Source of the DNA: G020354785 sp964521285
GTDB taxonomy: Bacteria > Bacteroidota > Bacteroidia > Bacteroidales > UBA10428
Assembly: GCA_964521285.1 (NCBI GenBank)
Contig: CAZFQS010000004.1
Span: forward strand, 124,001 to 188,000
DNA: 64,000 bases
Reading direction: 5' to 3'
A program made the translations under genes and the position numbers. This document shows positions 37,071 to 45,270 of the stretch, piece after piece. Numbering within the stretch: the first letter of the stretch is position 1; every line of letters starts with the position of its first letter. The notes beneath the pieces were generated by a model. That model was not told the origin of the DNA and did not search any database. It saw only the letters and a list, made by a program, of their open reading frames with translations.

Positions 37071-38288
37071 TTGAAGACTATAAATAAAATACCTGTTGAT
37101 AATTATAACTATGATCTTCCGGAGGGGAAGATTGCCTCTTTTCCTTTGCCTGAGAGGGATAAATCGAAACTTCTTGTATATGTTAAAGGCAGACCAATAG
37201 TGGATGATATCTTCCGCAACCTGCCAAAATATATAGATCCCGAAAAAGTTGTAGTATTTAACAATACCAGGGTAATACAGGCCCGACTGATTTTTCAGAA
37301 GGATACGGGATCAATTATTGAGATACTATGCCTGAATCCGGTTGAACCGCCCGATTACGAAATGGCATTTCAAAAGACAAAATCCTGTGTATGGAAATGT
37401 ATTGTTGGCAACCTGAAAAAGTGGAAGACAAAGACTATTGAAAAAAAATTTGCTTATAATGGTAATAATTATAAGCTAATTGCAGAAAAACAAGCAGCTA
37501 ATGACAATTCCATAAATATCAGATTTTCATGGAATAATTCCGGGCTTAATTTTGCGGATGTTCTGGAAATAAATGGGGCTACTCCCCTGCCCCCGTATAT
37601 AAAACGAAAAGCAATCAGATCAGACAAGGAACGATACCAGACAATATATTCAAAGTACAATGGCTCAGTAGCGGCTCCTACTGCAGGACTGCATATAAGC
37701 GAACACGTCCTGAATGAACTAATTGTTAACAGAATAAAATTGCTGGAACTTACACTTCATGTAGGAGCAGGCACATTTCAACCGATAAAAGAAAAGTATG
37801 CCAGTGATCACAGGATGCATTCAGAGCAATTCGTTATAAGCAAAGACACTATAGCAACCCTCAGGAATAACGCTGATAAGATTATAGCAGTAGGGACTAC
37901 CACTGTAAGAACCCTGGAAAGCATATACTGGTTAGGAATAAAACTAAGAGATCACAAAAATAATATTAATGAAATTGTAAGATTAAATCAATGGGAAGCA
38001 TATAATCTTCCGCAGGACATAGAGGTACAGGAATCCCTTGAAAACCTGTATAATTTTATGAAAAATAAAGGATTAAATCAGTTGTTAGCAGAAACGCAAA
38101 TTATGATAATACCCGGATATAAATTCAGGTTAACCAGGGGAATGATAACTAACTTTCATATGCCTAAAAGTACTTTGCTTTTATTAGTTGCCGCATTTGT
38201 TGGAAATTCATGGAAAGAAATATATGAATATGCGCTGAAAAATGACTTCAGGTTCCTTAGCTACGGGGATTGCTCCCTTCTTATGTAG
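37071..38288 (+). CDS. queA: tRNA preQ1(34) S-adenosylmethionine ribosyltransferase-isomerase
   Basis: This 405-residue QueA transfers and isomerises the ribosyl of SAM onto preQ1 in tRNA to make epoxyqueuosine. Landmarks: the N-terminal YDLPEGKIASFPLPERDKSKLL, the central GATPLPPYIKR, VAAPTAGLHISEHVL and HVGAGTFQPIK, and the C-terminal RLTRGMITNFHMPKSTLLLLV. It starts at TTG; no ATG is in frame before the homology begins and a promoter-like element lies just upstream. It is somewhat longer than the usual 340-360 residues. It converges with the threonine aldolase with a 5-bp gap. Confidence 0.92.
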   Translation: MKTINKIPVDNYNYDLPEGKIASFPLPERDKSKLLVYVKGRPIVDDIFRNLPKYIDPEKVVVFNNTRVIQARLIFQKDTGSIIEILCLNPVEPPDYEMAFQKTKSCVWKCIVGNLKKWKTKTIEKKFAYNGNNYKLIAEKQAANDNSINIRFSWNNSGLNFADVLEINGATPLPPYIKRKAIRSDKERYQTIYSKYNGSVAAPTAGLHISEHVLNELIVNRIKLLELTLHVGAGTFQPIKEKYASDHRMHSEQFVISKDTIATLRNNADKIIAVGTTTVRTLESIYWLGIKLRDHKNNINEIVRLNQWEAYNLPQDIEVQESLENLYNFMKNKGLNQLLAETQIMIIPGYKFRLTRGMITNFHMPKSTLLLLVAAFVGNSWKEIYEYALKNDFRFLSYGDCSLLM

Positions 38289-38293
38289 AAAAG

Positions 38294-39325
38294 TTATTTT
38301 AAAGTTTCTTTTATAAATCCAATAAATCCGTAAATGTCTTCCTCTGTTGTATCAAAAGATGTCATCCAGCGAACTTCCGATTTTTCTTCATCCCAGACAT
38401 AAAAAAAATATTCCTCCTGCAATCTCTTAATATATTTTCCTGGCAATACTGCAAAAACACTGTTTGACTGTACCTTTTGAGTAATTTTTATCTGAGGTAT
38501 TTCAGACAGTTCACTGTATAACAGTTGCGCCATATTATTTGCATGTTCAGCATTTTTCTTCCACAGATCATCTGACAGATAAGTTTCAAACTGAGCAGAA
38601 ATATATCTCATTTTTGATGCCAGCTGCATACCCTGTTTTCTTATATATTTAAAATTCTCAGCCAGATTCCTGTCAAAAAAAATTATTGATTCGCCGAATA
38701 ACATCCCATTCTTTGTCCCCCCAAATGACAGTATATCTACACCGGCATTTCCTGTTATATCTTTAAACGCTGCTCCGAGGCTGACAGCAGCATTTGATAA
38801 CCTGGCACCATCCATATGCAGCAGCATATTGTATTTGTGAGCATAACCGGCAAGTTCAGTAATTTCATTTACAGAATATACAGTTCCCAGTTCTGTCGGC
38901 TGGCTTATTGATATTACTCTGGGCTGTGAATAGTGCTCAAATCCAAAATCACGTACATGCCTTCTTACAGAATTAATATTAATCTTGCCATCCGGTGTTT
39001 CAACCGGTATTATTTTACATCCGCTATATTTTTCAGGCGCACCGCATTCGTCAACATTGATATGCGCAGTCTCTGCACATATTACCGAATTATAAGTATT
39101 TGTTGATGCAGTCAGGCCCAGAACATTTGCCCCGGTACCGGTTAAAACAAAGAATACTTCTGCTTCCTCTCCGAAATGCTCCTTTACTTTTAATATCGCC
39201 CGGCTGGTATAAATATCGTCTCCGTATGCAACTACATGTCCTGAATTCGCTCTTTCAATAGATTTTAATATGTCAGGATGTATACCTGAATTGTTATCAC
39301 TTGCAAATCCTCGTGGATGTTTCAT
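38294..39325 (-). CDS. ltaE: Low-specificity L-threonine aldolase
   Basis: This 343-residue PLP enzyme of fold type I cleaves threonine to glycine and acetaldehyde. The start FASDNNSGIHPDIL, the HMDGARLSNAA block (170-180) and PLP-binding Lys205 in SFGGTKNGM fit the aldolase family. It is cytosolic and monocistronic. Its upstream side holds hairpins that could form in its own leader (see 39370-39454). Confidence 0.88.
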   Translation of the reverse strand: MKHPRGFASDNNSGIHPDILKSIERANSGHVVAYGDDIYTSRAILKVKEHFGEEAEVFFVLTGTGANVLGLTASTNTYNSVICAETAHINVDECGAPEKYSGCKIIPVETPDGKININSVRRHVRDFGFEHYSQPRVISISQPTELGTVYSVNEITELAGYAHKYNMLLHMDGARLSNAAVSLGAAFKDITGNAGVDILSFGGTKNGMLFGESIIFFDRNLAENFKYIRKQGMQLASKMRYISAQFETYLSDDLWKKNAEHANNMAQLLYSELSEIPQIKITQKVQSNSVFAVLPGKYIKRLQEEYFFYVWDEEKSEVRWMTSFDTTEEDIYGFIGFIKETLK

Positions 39326-39369
39326 CCGTATAAATTTTAATTTTTTAAATAATATAAAAATTTAAATTT

Positions 39370-39394
39370 GACGGATGGAACCGCTCCTTCCGTC
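39370..39394 (-). repeat. GC-rich hairpin near threonine aldolase start
   Basis: GACGGATGGA, loop ACCGC, TCCTTCCGTC: nine pairs with one internal T-T mismatch. On the minus strand it stands 45 bp before the aldolase start and is followed by AAATTTAAATTTTT, as in an attenuator or terminator. Confidence 0.6.
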
Positions 39395-39400
39395 GCTCTC

Positions 39401-39454
39401 ACATGAAATTTATTCATTCTTTTTTATGAAATTTACGAATGAAAAATTTCATGT
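39401..39454. repeat. 19-bp imperfect inverted repeat
   Basis: ACATGAAATTTATTCATTC (39401-39419) faces GAATGAAAAATTTCATGT (39437-39454), differing by a one-base bulge, with a 17-nt loop. It lies next to the GC-rich hairpin in the presumed aldolase leader. Confidence 0.65.
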
Positions 39455-39627
39455 TCGTTTCATATCAATTAGAGTTTTAAGTCAACAAAAATACTTAAAA
39501 TGAAGTATTTAGCATATCATAACTTAATATGCCTTACAATTAATTGTTAATTATTATTAAAGATGCAAATCTACAAAACATATTTACCTTAAAAATTGTT
39601 TTAATTGATATACTTCTAGTGTTTTTT

Positions 39628-39721
39628 AATGAGGTTCGAACAAAATTAAGCTGATGGCTTTGTGCTGTTGTGTATGTATTTAATATTCATGTTCTTAATT
39701 TAACCGCGTTTGAACCTCATT
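39628..39721. repeat. 94-bp imperfect palindrome, MITE-like
   Basis: The ends AATGAGGTTCGAAC (39628-39641) and GTTTGAACCTCATT (39708-39721) are complementary over 14 bp with one mismatch. An inner AATTAAG/CTTAATT (39644-39650 and 39694-39700) extends the pairing around a 43-nt core. It could be a small non-autonomous element or a structured RNA. Confidence 0.55.
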
Positions 39722-40069
39722 TATTATTATAGTACAGCATACATTAAAAATAAATTACAGCAGCATAAAATTTGGATTTTAACAGGTAAAAAAAGTTATT
39801 AACAATACAATAGCAGTTTTTAACAAAATATAAAATTTGATATATAGATAAATTCCAGCTGTATACATATTAATAAATATGATGAATAATTAAAAACATT
39901 TGACAAATGATTATGACTTATTAACAATTTTATTATAATATTTTGTCTGAGTTATTAACACAATACATTCAAAATTAATACTTTATGTATTGGTTAAAGA
40001 AAAAGATATTCATATTTTTAGTACGGAAAAGCAACTTTTCTGATCGGGTAATTATCTATTAAAAAGTAT

Positions 40070-40077
40070 TACATTTG
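40070..40077 (+). promoter_or_regulatory. Candidate -7 element for serine hydrolase
   Basis: TACATTTG matches TAnnTTTG, 54 bp before the ATG at 40132. This supports the ATG start over an earlier in-frame TTG at 40075, which would lie inside the promoter. Confidence 0.5.
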
Positions 40078-40131
40078 CGCGCTGAAAACAAAAATAATTT
40101 TGGATTGTTTATAAGACTTATTTCTTATATC

Positions 40132-41445
40132 ATGAATTATAAGAAGATACTGATAGCAGGATTATTTATAATTCTCTTTTTCGGAGAAATTGCAATTACA
40201 TTTTCCTATAAGGGAGAGAGTAACAGGAATACGCCTATAAATGAAATTACACCCATTTCTTTCAGACTAACCAACGAACTGTCTTCAAATCCTTCAATGC
40301 TTTCAATTGACAGTATAGTTACAGATTTTATAACAAGAAAGAAAATTAAAGGGGCTTCAGTAGCTATAACCAAAGACAGCAAACTTATATATGCAAAAGG
40401 ATTTGGCTGGGCTGACGAGGAAACCCAAACCAGGGTTGAGCCTAAACATGTATTCAGGATAGCAAGCGTTTCCAAATTAATTACTGCGGTAACCATAATG
40501 AAGATTATTGAAGAAGGGATGATAAGCATTAACGATCAGGTCTTTGGTAAGGATGGGATCTTAAATGATTCAATATATCTCAATTATAAAGACAAAAGAA
40601 TTGAAAAAATAACGATTCTGAATCTGCTGAATCACACAGCAGGGTGGAATAACAAAAAGGATGATCCGCTTTTCCAGTCATTGTCAATAGCCCGGAAGAT
40701 GCATGTTAACCCACCTGCTGATATTGAGACAATAATTCAGTATTATTTGCAGAAGAACTTATATTATAATCCCGGGACTAAATATAGCTATTCCAATTTC
40801 GGATATGCAGTACTGGGAAAAGTCATAGAAGAAGTTACAGGAATGAATTATGAGGATTATGTTCAGTTTGCCATACTTCATCCTCTTGGTATTTATGATA
40901 TGCATGTTGGAAAAAGCTCATTAAAAGACAGATTTAAAAATGAAGTCTGTTATTATGACCTTGGCAGGAATCCCAAATGTTATTCTTTCGATGGTTCCGG
41001 TGAATTAAAGCCACAGGTATACGGAGGCAACAATATTGAATTGTTAAGTGCGGCCGGAGGCTGGGTAGCTTCTGCTCCTGAGCTGATGAAGTTAATTGTT
41101 GCTATAGATGGTTTCTCAGGTAAGCCGGACATATTGTCGGATAAAACTATAGAATTAATGACAAAGGCCGAGAAACGGACTAAAAATCTGATAGGCTGGC
41201 GCGGGACTGACGGGTATGGAACATGGTGGCGTACAGGCACATTAGCAGGAACGTCTGCGCTGGTTATGAGAAACAAAAACGGAATAAACTGGGTAGTATT
41301 GATGAATACCACTACAAAAGGAAGATCAAAGATTCATAATGAAATTTCCAAAACTATGTTTAAGGCTATGAGAAGTGTTAAAGACTGGCCTGATTATGAT
41401 CTGTTCAATTACGATAATATCAAACCTGCATTAGCCGGAAAATAA
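40132..41445 (+). CDS. Serine hydrolase, beta-lactamase class C/CubicO family
   Basis: This 437-residue protein has an N-terminal membrane anchor or signal (ILIAGLFIILFFGEIAITF). The serine beta-lactamase-fold motifs are present: SVSK at 112-115 with nucleophile Ser112 and Lys115, then YSYSNFGYAVLG carrying the Tyr-x-Asn element. A WRTGTLAGTSAL segment replaces the KTG/HTG box near the C-terminus. Members are esterases, D-amino-acid peptidases or PBP4*-like enzymes, usually in the periplasm. The ATG was chosen because the upstream TTG overlaps a promoter element. Confidence 0.87.
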   Translation: MNYKKILIAGLFIILFFGEIAITFSYKGESNRNTPINEITPISFRLTNELSSNPSMLSIDSIVTDFITRKKIKGASVAITKDSKLIYAKGFGWADEETQTRVEPKHVFRIASVSKLITAVTIMKIIEEGMISINDQVFGKDGILNDSIYLNYKDKRIEKITILNLLNHTAGWNNKKDDPLFQSLSIARKMHVNPPADIETIIQYYLQKNLYYNPGTKYSYSNFGYAVLGKVIEEVTGMNYEDYVQFAILHPLGIYDMHVGKSSLKDRFKNEVCYYDLGRNPKCYSFDGSGELKPQVYGGNNIELLSAAGGWVASAPELMKLIVAIDGFSGKPDILSDKTIELMTKAEKRTKNLIGWRGTDGYGTWWRTGTLAGTSALVMRNKNGINWVVLMNTTTKGRSKIHNEISKTMFKAMRSVKDWPDYDLFNYDNIKPALAGK

Positions 41446-41822
41446 TTTCATTTAGTTGTGTTTAATAAATTCAAAGTCCCCGGTTTTGTCGGGGACTTTT
41501 TATTTTGTGACAATACCGGTGTTCTATTATAACAGTTAACCTTTAATAGTCTCTGTTAAATATATTATTTAACCATTACTTTGGTTACTACCTGATTATC
41601 TTCATAATCCAGGGGCAATTATAAATAAGTTTTTAAATATGACGAAAAGACTTCATTTATCAATACTTCTAAGGACATAATATAAGTATATAACAGATAA
41701 AATGTTTATTTATACTTAAGTTAGTAATATAGATTAAATTTGAAATATCACCTGTAAAAACCTCGCTCCTTTCTATTATTTTCATATATTTATAGTGAGT
41801 AAATATATATTTGATATAATTT
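41446..41822. other. 377-bp intergenic region
   Basis: It holds the terminator of the serine hydrolase gene (41473-41510) and a TAAATTTG (41735-41742) that matches the -7 consensus 80 bp before the next start. Otherwise nothing is seen. Confidence 0.6.
41473..41510 (+). terminator. Intrinsic terminator after serine hydrolase
   Basis: AAAGTCCCC pairs exactly with GGGGACTTT around a 9-nt loop, followed by TTATTTT. Confidence 0.88.
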
Positions 41823-44800
41823 ATGCATAAATATATTTTATCCGCACTTATTCTGTTAATTCACAATATTTCCTTTTCCCAGATAATAGCTTTTGATAAT
41901 TACACTATCAAGAACGGGCTGCCATCAAATGTAATTATGGATATTTTGCAGGATTCAAAAGGCTATATGTGGTTTGCAACACAGAATGGGATTTCAAGAT
42001 TTGACGGATATAATTTCAAAAACTTCAGCATTCAGGATGGACTTCCCAGTATTTACATATATTGTCTGTTTGAAGATTCAAAAGGAAATATATGGGTGGG
42101 GACTGAAGATGGCGGGGTTGCCAGATTTAATGGCAGAGAATTTATAACATATAATACTGACAATGGCCTGGTAAGTAATAATGAAATAGAAGAAATTCTT
42201 GAAGATCATAAGGGAAATATCTGGGTGAGAACCAGGGCTGAAGGAGTATCAAAAATTTCCAAAAACACAATTACCAATTACACCCAGGAAACCGGATTAC
42301 CGAGTAATGAGGTATTATCAGGTTTTGTGGATAGCAAAGGAAGGATATGGTTCGGCACATTAAATGGAATTATAATATTTGATGGAAAAGAAAAACGTAC
42401 CATTACTACAAATGAGGGACTTTCAAATAACACTGTCTGGGATATTATTGAGGATAAATACAATAATTACTGGATTGCAACCCAGGGAGGGGGAATTATC
42501 AAATATAACGAAAAGGAATTTATAAATTATACTATTGAAGACGGACTTAGCAGTAACATTATACTGACTTTACTTGAAGATACTCATGGAAATATATGGA
42601 TAGGCACATATGAAAACGGATTATGTAAATTTAATGGCAAATCTTTTAATGCATTTACATATAAAAATTTAAGTTCAAAAACGGTAATAAAATTATATGA
42701 AGACAACAAAAAAAGGATATGGATTCTAACTCGTCCCGATGGGGTTTATCAAATCTATAAAAACCGGTTCAGAGATTATACAACTGAAAACAATTTACTG
42801 AATGATATAGTATGGAGTATTAATGAAGATACAGAAGGAAATATCTGGTTTGGGACATTTGGCGGAATATCAAAAATAAGTAAAAAACCTTTTGAAATAT
42901 ATACTGTTGATTTTGGTATCCCCGGGAAAGATATAATGGCTGTCCATGCCGATAAATCGGGGAATATCTGGGCAGGGGGCTATAATGGTTTATTCAGGCT
43001 TGATGTGAATAACAATATATCAATCTTTAATGATGAAAACGGTCTGCCTGCAAATGAAATCGGGTGTATAACACATGATATAAATAATAATATCTGGATA
43101 GGAACTTTTTACGGCTTAACAAAATATTCCGGAAACAAATTTACCACATATGAAGATTATATATGGTTCGACCAGATGAGTTTACCAGACAAGAAAGCAG
43201 TTGATATAACAGAAGACTTTATGGGAAATATATGGTGCGTGCATGAGAAAGGAATTAGTAAATTCTATAACGGGAAATACTATAATTATGATATCAAATA
43301 CGGAATTCCCAGTAATAATGTACGCGCAATAAAAATAGATCTAATCAATAATCTATGGTTTGGTACTGCTGAAGGTGTTTCTGTTTACGATGGTATAAGG
43401 TTTAAAAATATAAGTACAGAACAAGGTTTATCACATAACAGCTGCAATGATATTGCAGTTGATTCATCAGGCAGCATCTGGATTGGTACTGATAACGGAC
43501 TAAATAAAGTTACCCGCAGGAATGGGGATTTCGAGATTAAAGTATATACAATAAAAGACGGGCTGGTATCAAACAGCATAATGTTCGTGGAAACTGACAG
43601 GACAAACAATTTATGGATTGGTTATGATAAAGGATTGAATAAAATAGATCTTAAGAATTTTAAAATTCAATATTACAGTGAACTTGAAGGTTTTACCCCT
43701 CTGGAATCATATCTTAGAGCAGTAACGGTGGACATGAATAATAATATATGGATAGGTACGGGGAACGGACTTGTCAGGTATGTTCCTGATTTGGATGTAA
43801 TAAGGAAAACCCCTCCGGTTACTTATATCACAAACGTTTTTGTTTATGGTGATACAACAGATTTGCTGGATTATGCAGAAGGAGTTGACAGTATTTCAGG
43901 TTTGCCCCTGAACCTTAAACTTCCGTATAATAAAAATAATTTAATCTTTGAGTATATAGGATTGCATTTTTCAATACCTGAAAAGAACAGGTACCAATAT
44001 ATGCTTGAAGGTTATGATGATTCATGGTCAGAAGTTACAAATAAGACTCAAACGGACCAGTATAAAAAACTACCGCACGGTAATTATACATTTAAAGTAA
44101 AAGCCGCCAACTGTGATGGTATATGGACACCTGAGCCTGTAAGCTTTTCTTTTGCAATTACACCCCCTTTCTGGAGAACCAAGTGGTTTCTGGCACTGGA
44201 AATAATATTTGCTATCAGCCTGATATTTTTATTTATTAAAGCGCGCGAAAGAAAACTGCAACATGATAAGAAAGTGCTCGCACAAAAAGTCAAAGAAAGA
44301 ACAATAGAAATAGAAAAACAGAGGGATAAAATTGCAGAGCAAAACCGTGAAATTACTGATAGTATTATGTATGCCCAGCGAATACAATCTGCTGTTCTGC
44401 CTGATGTCGAATATACCAATAGTATTTTGCCTCAGCATTTTATCTTTTTCAAGCCCCGCGATATTGTTAGCGGAGATTTTTACTGGATGACTGAAACAGC
44501 AAATGATGTTATAGTGGCAGTAGCTGATTGTACAGGACATGGAGTGCCCGGAGCGTTTATGAGTATGTTGGGTGTTTCTTTATTAAACGAGATTATAAAT
44601 GTTAATAGAGACCATACTGCAAATAAAATTCTGGAAACGCTCAGAAAAAATATAAAACAAACTTTATCACAGAGAGGAAAGAAGGATGAAACAAGGGATG
44701 GTATGGATATAGCTTTATGCATTATTAACTTTAATGAAAGAAAAGTACAGTTTTCAGGTGCATATAATTCTTTACTTTTAGTAAGGAACTCTGAACATAC

Positions 44801-45101
44801 AATCTTTAAGGGCGATAAAATGCCAATAGGCATACATGTAGGTAAAGAAAAACCTTTCACAAATTACAATTTTAAAATATTCAAAGGTGATATGATCTAT
44901 CTTTATACTGACGGGTATGCTGATCAATTTGGTGGTCCTGAAGAGAAAAAATTCAAGTCTGTATCATTCAGACAATTGTTACTGGACATTCACAATAAAC
45001 CGCTTGAAGAACAACAACAGATCCTTGATAAAACTTTCGAGGACTGGCGCGGAAATCTTAATCAAATAGATGATATTTTAGTAATGGGAATACGGGTTTA
45101 G
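41823..45101 (+). CDS. Two-component-type propeller sensor with SpoIIE (PP2C) phosphatase output
   Basis: This 1092-residue membrane sensor has a signal peptide (1-20, ISFSQ). About fourteen 'reg_prop' blades (about 25-660) repeat the pattern GLPSNVIMDILQDSKGYMWF, with variants such as EDSKGNIWVGT and DINNNIWIGT. A Y_Y_Y domain follows (about 720-785, YQYMLEGYDDSW), one membrane helix (about 790-810, WFLALEIIFAISLIFLFI), a coiled coil with EKQRDKIAEQNREITDSI, and a SpoIIE/PP2C phosphatase (about 860-1092; FFKPRDIVSGDFYW, VAVADCTGHGVPGAFMSMLG). Most relatives end in a histidine kinase; here the output is a Ser/Thr phosphatase, likely acting on an anti-sigma-antagonist-like partner, which is not nearby. 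The extracytoplasmic propeller may bind a glycan. Confidence 0.92.
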   Translation: MHKYILSALILLIHNISFSQIIAFDNYTIKNGLPSNVIMDILQDSKGYMWFATQNGISRFDGYNFKNFSIQDGLPSIYIYCLFEDSKGNIWVGTEDGGVARFNGREFITYNTDNGLVSNNEIEEILEDHKGNIWVRTRAEGVSKISKNTITNYTQETGLPSNEVLSGFVDSKGRIWFGTLNGIIIFDGKEKRTITTNEGLSNNTVWDIIEDKYNNYWIATQGGGIIKYNEKEFINYTIEDGLSSNIILTLLEDTHGNIWIGTYENGLCKFNGKSFNAFTYKNLSSKTVIKLYEDNKKRIWILTRPDGVYQIYKNRFRDYTTENNLLNDIVWSINEDTEGNIWFGTFGGISKISKKPFEIYTVDFGIPGKDIMAVHADKSGNIWAGGYNGLFRLDVNNNISIFNDENGLPANEIGCITHDINNNIWIGTFYGLTKYSGNKFTTYEDYIWFDQMSLPDKKAVDITEDFMGNIWCVHEKGISKFYNGKYYNYDIKYGIPSNNVRAIKIDLINNLWFGTAEGVSVYDGIRFKNISTEQGLSHNSCNDIAVDSSGSIWIGTDNGLNKVTRRNGDFEIKVYTIKDGLVSNSIMFVETDRTNNLWIGYDKGLNKIDLKNFKIQYYSELEGFTPLESYLRAVTVDMNNNIWIGTGNGLVRYVPDLDVIRKTPPVTYITNVFVYGDTTDLLDYAEGVDSISGLPLNLKLPYNKNNLIFEYIGLHFSIPEKNRYQYMLEGYDDSWSEVTNKTQTDQYKKLPHGNYTFKVKAANCDGIWTPEPVSFSFAITPPFWRTKWFLALEIIFAISLIFLFIKARERKLQHDKKVLAQKVKERTIEIEKQRDKIAEQNREITDSIMYAQRIQSAVLPDVEYTNSILPQHFIFFKPRDIVSGDFYWMTETANDVIVAVADCTGHGVPGAFMSMLGVSLLNEIINVNRDHTANKILETLRKNIKQTLSQRGKKDETRDGMDIALCIINFNERKVQFSGAYNSLLLVRNSEHTIFKGDKMPIGIHVGKEKPFTNYNFKIFKGDMIYLYTDGYADQFGGPEEKKFKSVSFRQLLLDIHNKPLEEQQQILDKTFEDWRGNLNQIDDILVMGIRV

Positions 45102-45111
45102 TATGATATAT

Positions 45112-45143
45112 GAGTTGACCCCGCCGACAGGCGGAGCCAACTC
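45112..45143. repeat. GC-rich inverted repeat after the SpoIIE sensor gene
   Basis: GAGTTGACCCCGCC and GGCGGAGCCAACTC pair over 14 positions with two mismatches around the loop GACA. There is no T tract, so it is a poor terminator, and a further partial copy (AACTCGGCTCC) overlaps its right end. It may stabilise the mRNA 3' end. Confidence 0.55.
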
Positions 45144-45270
45144 GGCTCCCCTTGTTTATAAATATTAAAACTATTAACAATAAACAGTTGAAAATTAATA
45201 TAAATTAATAGTAACTTGCTTAACAGAAATTCGTTAAACATATTAGTCTGTAAATTTAAAACTGCCTGTT

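Larger units (their letters stand above)
39326..40131. other. 806-bp gene-free region with three inverted repeats
   Basis: No credible coding frame is seen on either strand. It contains inverted repeats at 39370-39394, 39401-39454 and 39628-39721, a minus-strand TATTTTTG (39486-39493) that could start the aldolase transcript, and a plus-strand TACATTTG (40070-40077) that could start the serine hydrolase transcript. The stretch 39722-40060 is plain AT-rich DNA. Confidence 0.7.

Noticed and set aside
39628..39660. tRNA-like GGTTCGAAC sequence
   Set aside because: It resembles a tRNA T-loop but there is no acceptor stem, D-arm or anticodon arm; it is the end of a palindrome.
40075..40131. A 19-codon N-terminal extension of the serine hydrolase from a TTG
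   Set aside because: The TTG lies within the promoter-like TACATTTG, and the ATG at 40132 gives a normal signal-anchor start.
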